In this document: piece by piece, positions 41,319 through 50,661 of the stretch
Numbering within the stretch: position 1 is the first letter of the stretch
How the letters are laid out: every line of letters begins with the position of its first letter
Assembly (NCBI GenBank): GCA_037444625.1
Contig: JBBIMA010000001.1
Span: 70,573-134,572, forward strand
DNA length: 64,000 bases
Origin: DTHT01 sp037444625
Lineage (GTDB): Bacteria; Acidobacteriota; Terriglobia; Bryobacterales; Bryobacteraceae
Reading direction: 5' to 3'
Translations under genes and position numbers: made by a program
The notes under the pieces: generated by a model
What the model saw: the letters and a program-made list of their open reading frames with translations, nothing else
Told to the model about the DNA's origin: nothing
The model's database searches: none

Positions 41319-43259
41319 TTGAGACTTGCCGAGAGCGCGATTCTGCGGGAGCCGACCGAACGGTGGACCACGGCCGACGCGGCCGAGCTGTATGACGTGG
41401 CCAGTTGGGGCAAGGGCTACTTTTCGGTCGGAGAGAACGGGCACCTGCATGTGCATCCCACCAAGGAGCCGACGCGGTCCATAGACCTGAAGCAGTTGGT
41501 GGACACGCTGGTGCTGCGGGGCATTCCGCTGCCCATCCTGATCCGCTTCGGTGACGTCCTGCGGCACCGGCTGAGCGAGATTTACCAGGCCTTCGAGAGC
41601 GCCATCGGCGAGCACGGCTATCAAGGCGGCTACTGCTGCGTCTACCCGGTCAAGGTGAACCAGCAGCGGCAAGTGATCGAGGAGCTGTTCGAGTTCGGGC
41701 GGCGCTACCGCTTCGGGCTGGAGGCGGGATCCAAGCCGGAGCTGCTGGCGGTGCTGGCCCTGGCCGACAACCAGACGCCCATCATCTGCAACGGCTTCAA
41801 GGACGACGAGTACATCGAGATGGTGATGCTGGCGCGCAAGATCGGCCGGGCCATCATTCCGGTGGTGGAGAAGTACACCGAGCTGGAGATGATCGCCCGG
41901 CACGCCCGGCGGATGGGGGTGCGGCCGACGATCGGGCTGCGGTTGAAGCTGGCGGCGCGGGGTTCGGGGCGCTGGAAGTCCTCGGCCGGCTACCGCTCGA
42001 AATTCGGGCTGACGGTGAGCGAAGCGCGGCGGGCGCTGGAGCAGCTCAAGAGCCTGGGGATGGCGGACTGCCTGGAGCTGCTGCACTTCCACCTGGGCAG
42101 CCAGATCACCAACATCCGTTTCATCAAGGCGGCGGTGATCGAGGCGGCGCGCCTGTACGTCGAGCTGGCGCGCGCCGGGGCGGGGCTGAAATATCTGGAC
42201 GTGGGGGGCGGGCTGGGGGTGGACTACGACGGCTCGCAAACCGACTTCGAATCCAGCGTGAACTACACCCTTCAGGAATACGCCAACGACGTGGTCTACC
42301 ACGTGCAGAACGTCTGCGACGAGGCGGGGGTGGCCCATCCCACCATCGTTTCCGAGAGCGGGCGGGCGGTGGTGGCCTACCACAGCATGCTGGTGTTCAA
42401 CGTGCTCGGGGTCAGCGGCTTGGGGGAAGAGGAAGCGCCGCAGGAGCTGCCCCCGGACGCCGAACAGCCGCTCGTAGATCTTCAGGAAACTTACGCCTCC
42501 TTGAGCGTGAAGAACCTGCTGGAGGCCTACCATGACGCCCAGCAGGCGCTCGATCAGGCTCTGAACCTGTTCAGCCTGGGGTATCTGCCGCTGGAACAGC
42601 GCTGCCTGGCGGAGAATTACTACTGGGCGATTTGCCGCCGCATCCAGCGGCTCTCCCGCGAGCTGGATTACCTGCCCGAGGAGTTGGAGGGCCTGGACGC
42701 CATGCTCTCGGACACTTACTTCTGCAACTTTTCCCTGTTTCAAAGCATGCCGGATAGCTGGGCGATCAAGCAGCTCTTTCCGGTGATGCCGATCCACCGG
42801 CTGAACGAGCGCCCCACCCGGCACGCCATTCTGGGCGACATCTCCTGCGACTCCGACGGCAAGATAGACCAGTTCATAGACCGGCGGGACGTCCGGCGCA
42901 CCCTGCCGCTGCACGCCTTCCAGGGCGAGCCCTACTATCTGGGCGCCTTCCTGTTAGGCGCCTACCAGGAGATCCTAGGCGACCTGCACAATCTGTTCGG
43001 GGACACCAACGCCGTGCACGTGAGCCTGAACGGCGAGGGCGAGGTGATCCTGGATAACGTCATCAAGGGCGACACCGTGCGCGAGGTGCTCGAGTACGTC
43101 CAGTTCAACACCGAGGAACTGCTGGGGCGCTTCCGCCGCGACGTGGAGGCCGCCCTGCGCGAGGGCAAGATCGGCTACGAAGAGTCCGGCCGCCTGCTGC
43201 GCTTTTACGAAGACGGCCTGCACGGGTACACCTATTTGGAGGAAGGGCACCCGCGCTGA
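41319..43259 (+). CDS. speA: Biosynthetic arginine decarboxylase
   Basis: Converts arginine to agmatine, the first step of the agmatine route to putrescine. The 646-aa PLP enzyme shows SVGENGHLHVHP near the N-terminus, the PLP lysine in YPVKVNQQRQV near residue 106, GLEAGSKPELLA, the LKLAARGSGRW segment, HFHLGSQITN near 262, DVGGGLGVDYDGS near 291 and the IVSESGRAVVAYH region near 342. The length is typical. The TTG start at 41319 follows GGAAGGAG at 41300-41307. It stands alone between murB and the sheath-like gene. Confidence 0.93.
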   Translation: MRLAESAILREPTERWTTADAAELYDVASWGKGYFSVGENGHLHVHPTKEPTRSIDLKQLVDTLVLRGIPLPILIRFGDVLRHRLSEIYQAFESAIGEHGYQGGYCCVYPVKVNQQRQVIEELFEFGRRYRFGLEAGSKPELLAVLALADNQTPIICNGFKDDEYIEMVMLARKIGRAIIPVVEKYTELEMIARHARRMGVRPTIGLRLKLAARGSGRWKSSAGYRSKFGLTVSEARRALEQLKSLGMADCLELLHFHLGSQITNIRFIKAAVIEAARLYVELARAGAGLKYLDVGGGLGVDYDGSQTDFESSVNYTLQEYANDVVYHVQNVCDEAGVAHPTIVSESGRAVVAYHSMLVFNVLGVSGLGEEEAPQELPPDAEQPLVDLQETYASLSVKNLLEAYHDAQQALDQALNLFSLGYLPLEQRCLAENYYWAICRRIQRLSRELDYLPEELEGLDAMLSDTYFCNFSLFQSMPDSWAIKQLFPVMPIHRLNERPTRHAILGDISCDSDGKIDQFIDRRDVRRTLPLHAFQGEPYYLGAFLLGAYQEILGDLHNLFGDTNAVHVSLNGEGEVILDNVIKGDTVREVLEYVQFNTEELLGRFRRDVEAALREGKIGYEESGRLLRFYEDGLHGYTYLEEGHPR

Positions 43260-43289
43260 GTCCCTCGGGCAAAGGCTCAGGCCGGGGCT

Positions 43290-44729
43290 TCAGCGCCAGG
43301 GACCGGCCAGGGGGCGCGGCGGCCGGGCGATGGACTGGAAGCGCGCCAGGCGCACCTGGTCGCGGTTGCGGAAGGAAATCAGGGGCATGAAGCCCATTTC
43401 GAGGATCTCCTCGACCGCCTCCAGGCTCAACAGCAGCTCGGCGCAGGGCTTCATCTTGGTCTCGCCTTCTTCCTGGTAGAAGTGGGCGGGCAGGCCGTCA
43501 ATGTCCTGGAGCATGCCGGGCCGCATTTCCCAGCCCCAGTTTTGGAAGGCCCGCCCCAGCAGGTAGACGCAAGCGAAGACCGGGTTGCCCCACAGATACC
43601 ACTGATGCTGGGGCGGCTCGGGCATCTCCTCGAAATCGAAGGCCTCGATGGGATCGGTCCGGCGGCCGTAAGGCAGCCGCAGCAGGAAGCGAGGCAGGGC
43701 CAGGCCGATCCAAGCCGCTTCCGGCATGGCCCGCAGAGCGTTCCAGGCCTCCGCCGCCCCCGCCTGCGCGGGCTCGGCGCCCGCCTCGGCCAGGAAGGGC
43801 GCGCCGGCCTGCGAAGCCAGCTTGGCCAAACGAGCCAGCAGGGCGGCGTCCTCGCGGGTCTGCTCGAAGACATAGTTGCCGGCCACCACCGCCCAGGGTT
43901 CGCCCCCCAGCGTGCCGATGGCTTGCTCGACCAGCAGGCGATAGAGCCCGCCGGCCACACCTTGGCCCGAGCTCAGATCGGCGGCCAACTCCTGCTTGGT
44001 CAGATCCAGCAGGTAGATGCGCAGCCGCCCGTCGGTCTCCAGCCGCCGCATCAGAAAGAAGACGCCGCGCCAAGCCGCTTCGAGAGCTTGAAAAGCGGGC
44101 TGATGAAGCAAGGCCCGCATCAGGCCGCCCAAGGCCGCATCCACCTGAGCCAGGACCTCCTGCTGCTTGGGATCGGGCCGGGGTTGCAAGTAGGGCGCCA
44201 CCAGGCGGCGCACGTACTCGGCCAGCGGGTCGGCGGCGCGAGCCGCTCCGGCGCGCGCCTCGGCGGCTTCCACCGCTTCTTCCAGCAGGCTGCCGGAGGC
44301 GAGCTGGGCCGGCTCGGGAGCAGCCTGGGGTGCCGTGCGCAAGCCCAATTCTTCGGCCGCCAGCGAGAAGGTCCGCGCGTCAGCCAGCTTGTCGCGGGCG
44401 ATGCGCAGGCGGCGGAAGATTTCCAGCGAGGCGTAGATCCGGTCGGGATGGAAGTCCTCCAGCTCGTGGAAGCGGAGGGCGAGGTGGGGGCCGAGTTGAA
44501 GCGAGGGGGCCATCTGCCGGAGCACGGCGTCGAAGTTGTCCCGATCCACCGCCAGGGGCCGGCGAGCGGCCAGGGGCGGCTCGGCCGGGCGGGCAGCGCG
44601 CTGGGCGCGCCCGGTGAAGTCCCCGAGCAGCAGGATGCGGAAGGGCGTCTCGGAATCCGGCAGGGTGGCGGCTTGGGGCTGGGGACCGGCCTCCAGCTCG
44701 ATTTTTCCGAAGTCGAAGGGCTTGGGCAT
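43290..44729 (-). CDS. TssB-TssC fusion (type VI secretion contractile sheath-like), orphan
   Basis: A 479-aa cytosolic protein that joins two sheath subunits. Residues about 1-150 resemble TssB/VipA (MPKPFDFGKIEL, then FRILLLGDFTGR and FHELEDFHPDRIY). Residues about 205-479 resemble TssC/VipB: LLHQPAFQALEAAWRGVFFLMRR, the LLDLTKQEL strand, and FLLRLPYGRRTDPIEAFDFEE. In ordinary T6SS loci tssB and tssC are separate (about 165 and 490 aa), so both halves are reduced here. No hub, baseplate, ClpV, TssJLM or Hcp gene occurs within the window. GGAGG precedes the ATG. It may be a sheath component encoded away from its machine or a different contractile system. Confidence 0.75.
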   Translation of the reverse strand: MPKPFDFGKIELEAGPQPQAATLPDSETPFRILLLGDFTGRAQRAARPAEPPLAARRPLAVDRDNFDAVLRQMAPSLQLGPHLALRFHELEDFHPDRIYASLEIFRRLRIARDKLADARTFSLAAEELGLRTAPQAAPEPAQLASGSLLEEAVEAAEARAGAARAADPLAEYVRRLVAPYLQPRPDPKQQEVLAQVDAALGGLMRALLHQPAFQALEAAWRGVFFLMRRLETDGRLRIYLLDLTKQELAADLSSGQGVAGGLYRLLVEQAIGTLGGEPWAVVAGNYVFEQTREDAALLARLAKLASQAGAPFLAEAGAEPAQAGAAEAWNALRAMPEAAWIGLALPRFLLRLPYGRRTDPIEAFDFEEMPEPPQHQWYLWGNPVFACVYLLGRAFQNWGWEMRPGMLQDIDGLPAHFYQEEGETKMKPCAELLLSLEAVEEILEMGFMPLISFRNRDQVRLARFQSIARPPRPLAGPWR

Positions 44730-44818
44730 GGCGGGCCTCCGCTTCGGGTCATTATGCAGGAAATCCGCGCGGCGGGCAAGCCTGGCGTGCGGGCGGGAAG
44801 CCTGGGGCGGGCCCCTGG

Positions 44819-46171
44819 CTAGGGAGGCGGGGCTTTCCTGAAGAACTCCAGAGTGACGTCGCCCGGCGGGGCGCTCTCCCAAGTCAACGGGGCGGAGTCG
44901 GCGTAGAGTTTCTGCTGCCGGCGGAGCAGGGCCATCAGTTCCTCCACCCTCGCTCGATGGGACGGGCGGTCGGCGAGATCCTCCACCTCGTCGGGGTCGG
45001 CCGCCAGGTCGAACAGTTGCGTGCGGTTGATGCGCGGATAGCGCAGCAGCTTGAAGCGGCCGCGGCGCACGGCGCGCTGGGTATCCCTGTAAGCCAGGAA
45101 CACGGCGTCTCGGACCTGCCTGGCCCGGCCGCGGATCACAGGCACGAGGCTCTTGCCCTCCAGTGAGGCCGGCGGCGCCAGGCCGACGAGTTCGCAGATC
45201 GTCGGATAGATGTCGAACAGATAAGCAAAGGCTTCCACCTGCCTGCCGCGCGGGATACCGGGGCCGGCGATGATCAGCCCGGGCCGCATACTGTGTTCGT
45301 AGAGGTTCTGCTTGCCCATCAGGCCGTGACTACCCAGGGCAAGCCCTTGGTCGGAAGTGAACAGGAAGATCGTGTTGTCGTACTGGCCGGCCTGCTTCAC
45401 GGCTTCCAGAACCCGGCCGATTTCCCGGTCCATCTGGGTGATGACCGCATAGTAATCGCGCAGGTGGCGGCGGATCTCGTCCTGGGTGCGGGGCCAGGCG
45501 GCCAAACGTTCGTCGCGGACCAACAAGTCCCCGTTATCGAATGGGTGGAAGGGCCTGAAATTGCGCGGGAGCGGGATCTTGGCCGGATCGTACATCGCCA
45601 GAAACTCCGGTGCGGCGACGCGCGGGTCGTGGGGGGAAGCGCCCGCCAGGTACATGAAGAAGGGCCGGCCCGGATCCTGCTTCCAGCGCGCGAGGAAGCG
45701 CAGGGCGCCGTCGGCCATCTGTTTGCCGGGTTGCGCAGCGAGGCGGTCGGCCTGGTCGTCAGGCTCGGGGTAATCGCTGTAGGCGAACGACTTTTGCGCA
45801 GCGTGATCGGTGTTGCTGCGCTTGGTGAACTGATAGGTGGCGTAGCCCGCCTGGTTCAACGTGGCGGGCAGGTTGGGCGTGGCGCTGGGATCGCGCAGAA
45901 GGGAGAACCATGAGCGGCCCCGCATGATCATCATGCGGCTGGGCAAGCAGACCGCGGCGACGTGCCCGCCCATGCAGTACGCATTGCGGAAGGTCACGCC
46001 CGAGCGCACCAGGCGGTCGAGATTGGGCGTCCGGACGGCGGGGTTGCCGAGGGCATGGATGGTGTCCTGGCGCTGGTCGTCGGTGACGATCAAGACCACG
46101 TTGGGGCGGCGGCCCTGCGCTGAGGCGGTGGCGGCGAGTCCGAGTCGGGTCAACATTTCCCGGCGTGTCAT
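44819..46171 (-). CDS. Exported sulfatase
   Basis: A 450-aa type I sulfatase. The N-terminus MTRREMLTRLGLAATASAQG looks like a short export signal of the kind used by planctomycete and acidobacterial sulfatases. It has the metal-site NVVLIVTDDQR at about residues 24-34 and the formylglycine motif C75-L-P-S-R, so an anaerobic or FGE-type maturase is needed. DIQ-type segments such as FMYLAGASPHDPR and SHGLMGKQNLYEHSMRPGLIIAGPG follow. It may desulfate an algal- or mucin-type glycan, matching the glycan locus nearby on the chromosome, but substrate is unknown. Confidence 0.9.
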   Translation of the reverse strand: MTRREMLTRLGLAATASAQGRRPNVVLIVTDDQRQDTIHALGNPAVRTPNLDRLVRSGVTFRNAYCMGGHVAAVCLPSRMMIMRGRSWFSLLRDPSATPNLPATLNQAGYATYQFTKRSNTDHAAQKSFAYSDYPEPDDQADRLAAQPGKQMADGALRFLARWKQDPGRPFFMYLAGASPHDPRVAAPEFLAMYDPAKIPLPRNFRPFHPFDNGDLLVRDERLAAWPRTQDEIRRHLRDYYAVITQMDREIGRVLEAVKQAGQYDNTIFLFTSDQGLALGSHGLMGKQNLYEHSMRPGLIIAGPGIPRGRQVEAFAYLFDIYPTICELVGLAPPASLEGKSLVPVIRGRARQVRDAVFLAYRDTQRAVRRGRFKLLRYPRINRTQLFDLAADPDEVEDLADRPSHRARVEELMALLRRQQKLYADSAPLTWESAPPGDVTLEFFRKAPPP

Positions 46172-46300
46172 GCAGGCTTCCCTTCCCGCAGGATACGCCC
46201 GGAGTCGGCCCGGCGAGAAGCGGAAGCGCGGTCCGGGCGCCGAGTTCGCGGCCGCTGTGTTAGACTAAGCGAATTCAGGCGCGGGCACCGGCCGAGCTCG

Positions 46301-47065
46301 ATGCGGGGATTTCCATACGGCTTCCTGCTGGCGAACTTGATCCTGCGGGACTTCAAGATTCGCTACCGCAACATGTCGCTGGGGATTTTCTGGTCGCTGT
46401 TGAATCCCCTGGTGCTGATGGGGGTGCTGACCTTCATCTTCACGAAGGTTTTTCCCAGTCCGTCCCACCCGAATTTCGGGGTTTTCGTGCTCTGCGGGCT
46501 GGTGCCGTTCAATTTCTTCGCGCTGGCCTGGGTGAGCGGGACGACTTCGCTGTTTAACAACGCCGCCCTCATCAAGCGGGTGCGCTTTCCCCGGGAGATC
46601 CTGCCGGTTTCGGTCGTGCTGGCCAACGGGATTCATTTCCTGATCCAGATCGGGCTGCTGATCAGCTTCGTGCTGGCGACCGGCTACGGGGTGAACCGCC
46701 AGTGGCTTTGGCTGCCGGTCGTGCTGGGGCTGGAGGTGGTGTTCGTCTGCGGCCTTTCGCTGGCCTCCTCGGCCCTGGATGTGTTTTTCCGGGACGTGCG
46801 CTACGTGGTCGAGTCGGCCAACACGGTGCTGTTCTGGCTGGTGCCGATCTTTTATTCCTTCGCGATCATTCCCGCCGAGTACCGCACGATTTACCAGTTC
46901 AACCCGGTGGCGGCGGTGGTGCTGGCCTGCCGGCTGATCCTGCTGGAGGGCCGCCGGCCGCCCTTCTCGCTGCTGTGGAAGCTGACCTTCGTTTCCCTGC
47001 TGGCGCTGGGGCTCGGGCTGGCGGTGTTCGCCCGGGGCAAGCGGAAGTTTGCGGATCATCTCTGA
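46301..47065 (+). CDS. Polysaccharide ABC transporter, permease (Wzm-type)
   Basis: A 254-aa ABC-2 permease that exports polysaccharide or O-antigen across the inner membrane. Six hydrophobic segments, with ILRDFKIRYRNMSLGIFWSLLNPLV near the N-terminus (diagnostic for TagG/Wzm), GLVPFNFFALAWVSG, and the ALDVFFRDVRYVVE re-entrant helix before SANTVLFWLVPIFYS. The ATP-binding partner follows after 3 bases. TAGACT at 46261-46266 is a possible -10 box. The export substrate cannot be deduced, and no wzx/wzy genes occur nearby. Confidence 0.88.
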   Translation: MRGFPYGFLLANLILRDFKIRYRNMSLGIFWSLLNPLVLMGVLTFIFTKVFPSPSHPNFGVFVLCGLVPFNFFALAWVSGTTSLFNNAALIKRVRFPREILPVSVVLANGIHFLIQIGLLISFVLATGYGVNRQWLWLPVVLGLEVVFVCGLSLASSALDVFFRDVRYVVESANTVLFWLVPIFYSFAIIPAEYRTIYQFNPVAAVVLACRLILLEGRRPPFSLLWKLTFVSLLALGLGLAVFARGKRKFADHL

Positions 47066-47068
47066 GCC

Positions 47069-47809
47069 ATGGCGGCGATCGAATTCCGCAACGTCTCCAA
47101 GATTTACCACCGGCACCCCAGCCGGCCGTTCTTTCACCGCTACCTGCTGGACAAGTGGCGCCGGGCGCACAAGGAACGCTTCTACGCCTTGCGGGACGTC
47201 AGCTTCCGGCTGGAGCGCGGGGAGACCCTGGCGGTGGTGGGAGCCAACGGGGCGGGCAAGAGCACGCTGCTGAGCCTGATCGCGGGCCTCTCGTTCCCGG
47301 ACCGGGGAGAGGTGCGGGTGGAAGGACGCACGGCGGGGCTGCTGGAGCTGGGCTCGGGCTTCCACCCCGACCTGACCGGACGCGAGAACCTGAAGGTCTA
47401 CGCCGCCTTGCTGGGGCTGGACGCCCGGCAACTGCGCGAGCGCTTCGAGCGGATCGTCGAATTCGCGGGCATCGGCCAGTTCCTGGACGAGCCGCTGAGG
47501 ACCTACTCCTCGGGGATGGTTCTGCGCCTGGCCTTCTCGGTGGCCATCCACGTGGAGGCCGACATCCTGCTGTTCGACGAGGTGCTGGCGGTGGGTGACC
47601 AGGCCTTCCAGGCGGCCTGCTTCGAGAAGATTCTGGCGCTGAGGCGAACGGGCTCGACCTTCGTGTGCGTTTCCCACGCTCCGGAAATCCTCAAGCGGCT
47701 GTGCGAGCGGGCCCTCTGGCTGGAGGGCGGGCGCGTGGTGCGGGACGGGCCGATCCGCGAGGTGCTGGAAGCCTATCAATCCTTCCTGGCGGTGAAGGCG
47801 GCCGAGTGA
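47069..47809 (+). CDS. Polysaccharide ABC transporter, ATP-binding protein (Wzt-type)
   Basis: A 246-aa ABC ATPase paired with the permease. Walker A GANGAGKST near residue 57, Q-loop region then GFHPDLTGRENL, signature YSSGMVLRLAF near 145, Walker B ILLFDEVLAVGD near 167 and the H-loop VCVSH near 203. The C-terminus ends at the ABC domain, so it lacks the carbohydrate-recognising C-domain found in Wzt proteins with terminal-modification recognition. The last 34 bases overlap the end of the minus-strand gene at 47776. Confidence 0.9.
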   Translation: MAAIEFRNVSKIYHRHPSRPFFHRYLLDKWRRAHKERFYALRDVSFRLERGETLAVVGANGAGKSTLLSLIAGLSFPDRGEVRVEGRTAGLLELGSGFHPDLTGRENLKVYAALLGLDARQLRERFERIVEFAGIGQFLDEPLRTYSSGMVLRLAFSVAIHVEADILLFDEVLAVGDQAFQAACFEKILALRRTGSTFVCVSHAPEILKRLCERALWLEGGRVVRDGPIREVLEAYQSFLAVKAAE

Positions 47810-49263
47810 GCCGGAGCGGGCTCGGGCCGGAAGCGGAAGGCGTACCAATCGGCGTCCCTGAGCCAGACCCGCAGGCGGACGGGTTTGCCCTCCAGGGCCC
47901 CGAGGTCGGCGCCTCCGCGCCAGCGCACGACGGCCTCGATCTCATCCCCCGTCATCTCGAGGGCCTCCTCCAGACGGTAGCCGGGCAGGGGACGGCCGGC
48001 CTCGTCCTGGATCTCGACGCGCAGCCCGCCGGCGGCCGAGGTCGAATAGTTGATCTGCAGGGTGCGGCCGCGGAAGCGGAAGGGCTTGGTGAGCAGCTCG
48101 CCGCCGGCGTAGCCGGCGTGCACGGAGGCCAGGCCGTCCAGCCGTAGCGTGTAGCGGCGCAGGTGCGCGGTGGGCTGGCCGTAATTGCGCGCCACGTAAA
48201 AGGACATGCGATTCCGGCCGGTGGGCACGATGTTCAGGGCGGGGTAGTTCGAGCGGGAGACCCAGTTCTCCCAGCCCAGGCCGGGACGGAGAAACGCCTC
48301 CAGGAACGTGCGGTCGTAACGATCGCCGCCCCGGCTGCTGATGAGCACGGCGTCCGAGCAGTCCCGGTAGTAGCGGGGATCCACTCCGACGGCGCGAGCC
48401 TGCTCGTCGCTGAGGACCTGCCTGCCGGGAAAGAAGCGGGCGCACAGGCCGATGTAGATCTGGGGAGCGCGAAAGTAGGGGCTGGTCTGATTGGTGTACA
48501 GGTGCTCCGGCGGCGCCTGGGGGAAACTCATCTCGACGGGCCGGCTCCAGTGGAGGAAATCCGGGCTGGTGACGCGGGAAACCCAGCGGTAGTCGGTGCC
48601 CCCGATGCGCTTCCAGGTGCGGAAGTAGCAGACGTAGCGGCCCTCGCTTTCCGACCAGAAAGCCACGTTCTGGGAATCGAAGGCCGTGCCGCCGGGCGGC
48701 GGGATGACGGCGCGCTCGCTCAGCCGGCGCCAGCGAATGCCGTCGGCGGAGACGAAGGCGTGGAGTCCGCTGGAAGAGGTTCCGGCCAGCGCCTTGTAGC
48801 GCTCGGCGGGCGGAGTTCCGGGGCGGGCGTCGAGCAGCGGGCTGAAGTTGTGCGAGAAGGGCGGCAGGCCGGCCAGGATCACGTTGTTGTCGGTGCTGCC
48901 GTTGATTCGGTACAGGCCGAGCGAGGGCTTGCTCCAGCGGACACCGTCCTCGGACTGGGCGTAACAGGTGACCTCGCGGGCGCTGCCGTCGGGGCCCGCG
49001 GCGGGCAGCCCGCGGTAGTACAGGCGGTAGAGCGGGCCGTCTTTGAGGACCGTGAAATAGCCGCTGAACGGGCCTTCCCAGGGCCGGTTCAACTCCAGGG
49101 CGACGCCCTCGTCCACGGGCTGCCCCAGCCGCAGTTCGAGGCCCGTCATGCGCTCGATGAACAGGCGGTCTACGAAGAGTTCGCGGCGCGCGCCGAGTTC
49201 GAGAACCTGGGCGGCCAGCAGGGGAGCCGAGAGGGCGGCCAGGGCCGCGCGTCGTCGAGGCAT
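47776..49263 (-). CDS. Secreted beta-propeller glycosidase-like protein
   Basis: A 495-aa protein with a short N-terminal export signal (MPRRRAALAALSAPLLAAQ). The body has repeated beta-propeller blade features: YFTVLKDGPLYRLYYRGL, YAQSEDGVRWSKPSLGLY, HAFVSADGIRWRRLSERAV, and TSPDFLHWSRPVEMSFP, the DGxxW pattern seen in GH32/GH43/GH62-like five-bladed propellers. A jelly-roll-like C-domain with LRLDGLASVHAGYAG follows. It probably cleaves or binds a glycan; family not assigned. The stop overlaps the Wzt gene tail-to-tail by 34 nt. Confidence 0.72.
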   Translation of the reverse strand: MPRRRAALAALSAPLLAAQVLELGARRELFVDRLFIERMTGLELRLGQPVDEGVALELNRPWEGPFSGYFTVLKDGPLYRLYYRGLPAAGPDGSAREVTCYAQSEDGVRWSKPSLGLYRINGSTDNNVILAGLPPFSHNFSPLLDARPGTPPAERYKALAGTSSSGLHAFVSADGIRWRRLSERAVIPPPGGTAFDSQNVAFWSESEGRYVCYFRTWKRIGGTDYRWVSRVTSPDFLHWSRPVEMSFPQAPPEHLYTNQTSPYFRAPQIYIGLCARFFPGRQVLSDEQARAVGVDPRYYRDCSDAVLISSRGGDRYDRTFLEAFLRPGLGWENWVSRSNYPALNIVPTGRNRMSFYVARNYGQPTAHLRRYTLRLDGLASVHAGYAGGELLTKPFRFRGRTLQINYSTSAAGGLRVEIQDEAGRPLPGYRLEEALEMTGDEIEAVVRWRGGADLGALEGKPVRLRVWLRDADWYAFRFRPEPAPAHSAAFTARKD

Positions 49264-49342
49264 ACCTCGGGCAGGCTAGCACAGGGCGGGCGGGCACGGT
49301 GCGGACGCCCGGGGCCTGCCCCCGCCGCTGCTCCGCGCGGCG

Positions 49343-49348
49343 TATACT
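49343..49348 (+). promoter_or_regulatory. TATACT -10 box, near-leaderless start for the Gfo/Idh/MocA gene
   Basis: TATACT ends 10 bases before the ATG at 49359, leaving room for at most a few bases of leader. No matching -35 is clear. Confidence 0.35.
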
Positions 49349-49358
49349 GTTCGGCCGT

Positions 49359-50651
49359 ATGCCCGACAGTTCCCGCCGCCGATTTCTCGGCTCGGCGGCT
49401 GCGCTGGCCGCAGGCTGGCGCGCCGCCGGCGCCAACGACAGAATCCGAGTGGGCCTGATCGGCTGCGGCGGCATCAGCCGCGGCGATCTGAGCGCCTTCT
49501 TGAGCTACCCGGAAGTGGACTGCCCGGTAGTCTGCGACGTGGACGACGCGCAGATCGCCAAGGGCGCGGCGCTGGTCGAGAAGCTGCGCGGGCACAAGCC
49601 GGACGCGGTGAAGGATTTCCGCCGGGTGCTGGAGCGCAAGGACGTGGACGCGGTGCTGGTCTGCACGCCGGACCACTGGCACGCTCTGCCCACGGTGCTG
49701 GCCTGCCAGGCGGGCAAGGACGTTTACGTCGAGAAGCCGCTGGCCACCACGATCGCCGAGGGCCGGGCGATGGTCGAGGCCGCCCGCCGTCACGGGCGGG
49801 TGGTGCAAATGGGCACGCAATGGCGCAGCGGGGCGCATTACCAAGAGGCCGTCGAGTGGGTGCAGTCGGGCAAGCTGGGCAAGATCCGGCAGGTGCGGGC
49901 TTGGGCCTATTTGGACTGGGTGGGGGGCATCGGCAATCCGCCCGACGGGGAGCCGCCGGCCGGCGTGGACTACGATTTCTGGCTGGGACCGGCGCCCGCC
50001 CGGCGCTTCAACCCCAACCGGTTCCATTTCAATTTCCGCTGGTTCTGGGACTACGCCGGGGGACTGATGACCGACTGGGGGGTGCACCTGATCAACCTGG
50101 CGCTGTGGGCGATGGGCCCGGCGCCGCCCCGCAGCGTGGTCTCCAGCGGGGGCAAGTACGTGTGCGACGACAATTCCGAAACCCCCGACACGCAGAGCGC
50201 CCTCTACGAGTTCCCCGGCTACACGCTGATCTGGGAGCACCAGACGCTGGGCGGGGTGGGGCTGGGCGGCCGGCCGCACGGGCTGACGTTCAGCGGCAGC
50301 GAAGCCACGCTGATCCTGGACGCGCGAGGCTGGGAGGTGATCCCGGAGCCCAAGAAGCGGAACCTCAGCCTCAAGCGGGTGGTGAACCCGCAGGATCGCG
50401 ATGCCGACGGCCGCCGGGCCCACGTGGGGAATTTTCTGGCTGCGATGCGCTCGCGCCAGGCGCCGGCGACCAACGTCGAGGTGGGGCACCTGGTCTCGAC
50501 GGTGGCCATCCTGGGCAACATCGCTCTGCGCACCGAATCGCGAGTGATCTGGGACGCGACCCAGGAGTGCGTGGTGCGCAACGCCGCGGCCCAAGCCCTG
50601 GTGGGGCGGGTGTACCGCAAGCCCTGGTCGCTGCCCTACATGCCGAGCTGA
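49359..50651 (+). CDS. Tat-exported Gfo/Idh/MocA-family oxidoreductase
   Basis: A 430-aa NAD(P)-dependent oxidoreductase acting on sugars or inositols. The N-terminus MPDSSRRRFLGSAAALAAGW is a twin-arginine signal, so the cofactor-loaded enzyme is exported folded. The Rossmann fold has GLIGCGGISRGDL near residue 33 and EKPLATT near 125, the conserved Lys of the catalytic site, then the GLMTDWGVHLINL segment of the C-domain near 232. The family often works in sequential oxidation, hydrolysis and reduction of glycosides, which would suit the propeller glycosidase-like gene nearby. Substrate unknown. Confidence 0.88.
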   Translation: MPDSSRRRFLGSAAALAAGWRAAGANDRIRVGLIGCGGISRGDLSAFLSYPEVDCPVVCDVDDAQIAKGAALVEKLRGHKPDAVKDFRRVLERKDVDAVLVCTPDHWHALPTVLACQAGKDVYVEKPLATTIAEGRAMVEAARRHGRVVQMGTQWRSGAHYQEAVEWVQSGKLGKIRQVRAWAYLDWVGGIGNPPDGEPPAGVDYDFWLGPAPARRFNPNRFHFNFRWFWDYAGGLMTDWGVHLINLALWAMGPAPPRSVVSSGGKYVCDDNSETPDTQSALYEFPGYTLIWEHQTLGGVGLGGRPHGLTFSGSEATLILDARGWEVIPEPKKRNLSLKRVVNPQDRDADGRRAHVGNFLAAMRSRQAPATNVEVGHLVSTVAILGNIALRTESRVIWDATQECVVRNAAAQALVGRVYRKPWSLPYMPS

Positions 50652-50661
50652 GGCCGGAGCC

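Noticed and set aside
43260..44818. A type VI secretion locus
   Set aside because: Only the sheath-like fusion is present. No Hcp, VgrG, ClpV, TssK or membrane-complex gene was found within the window.
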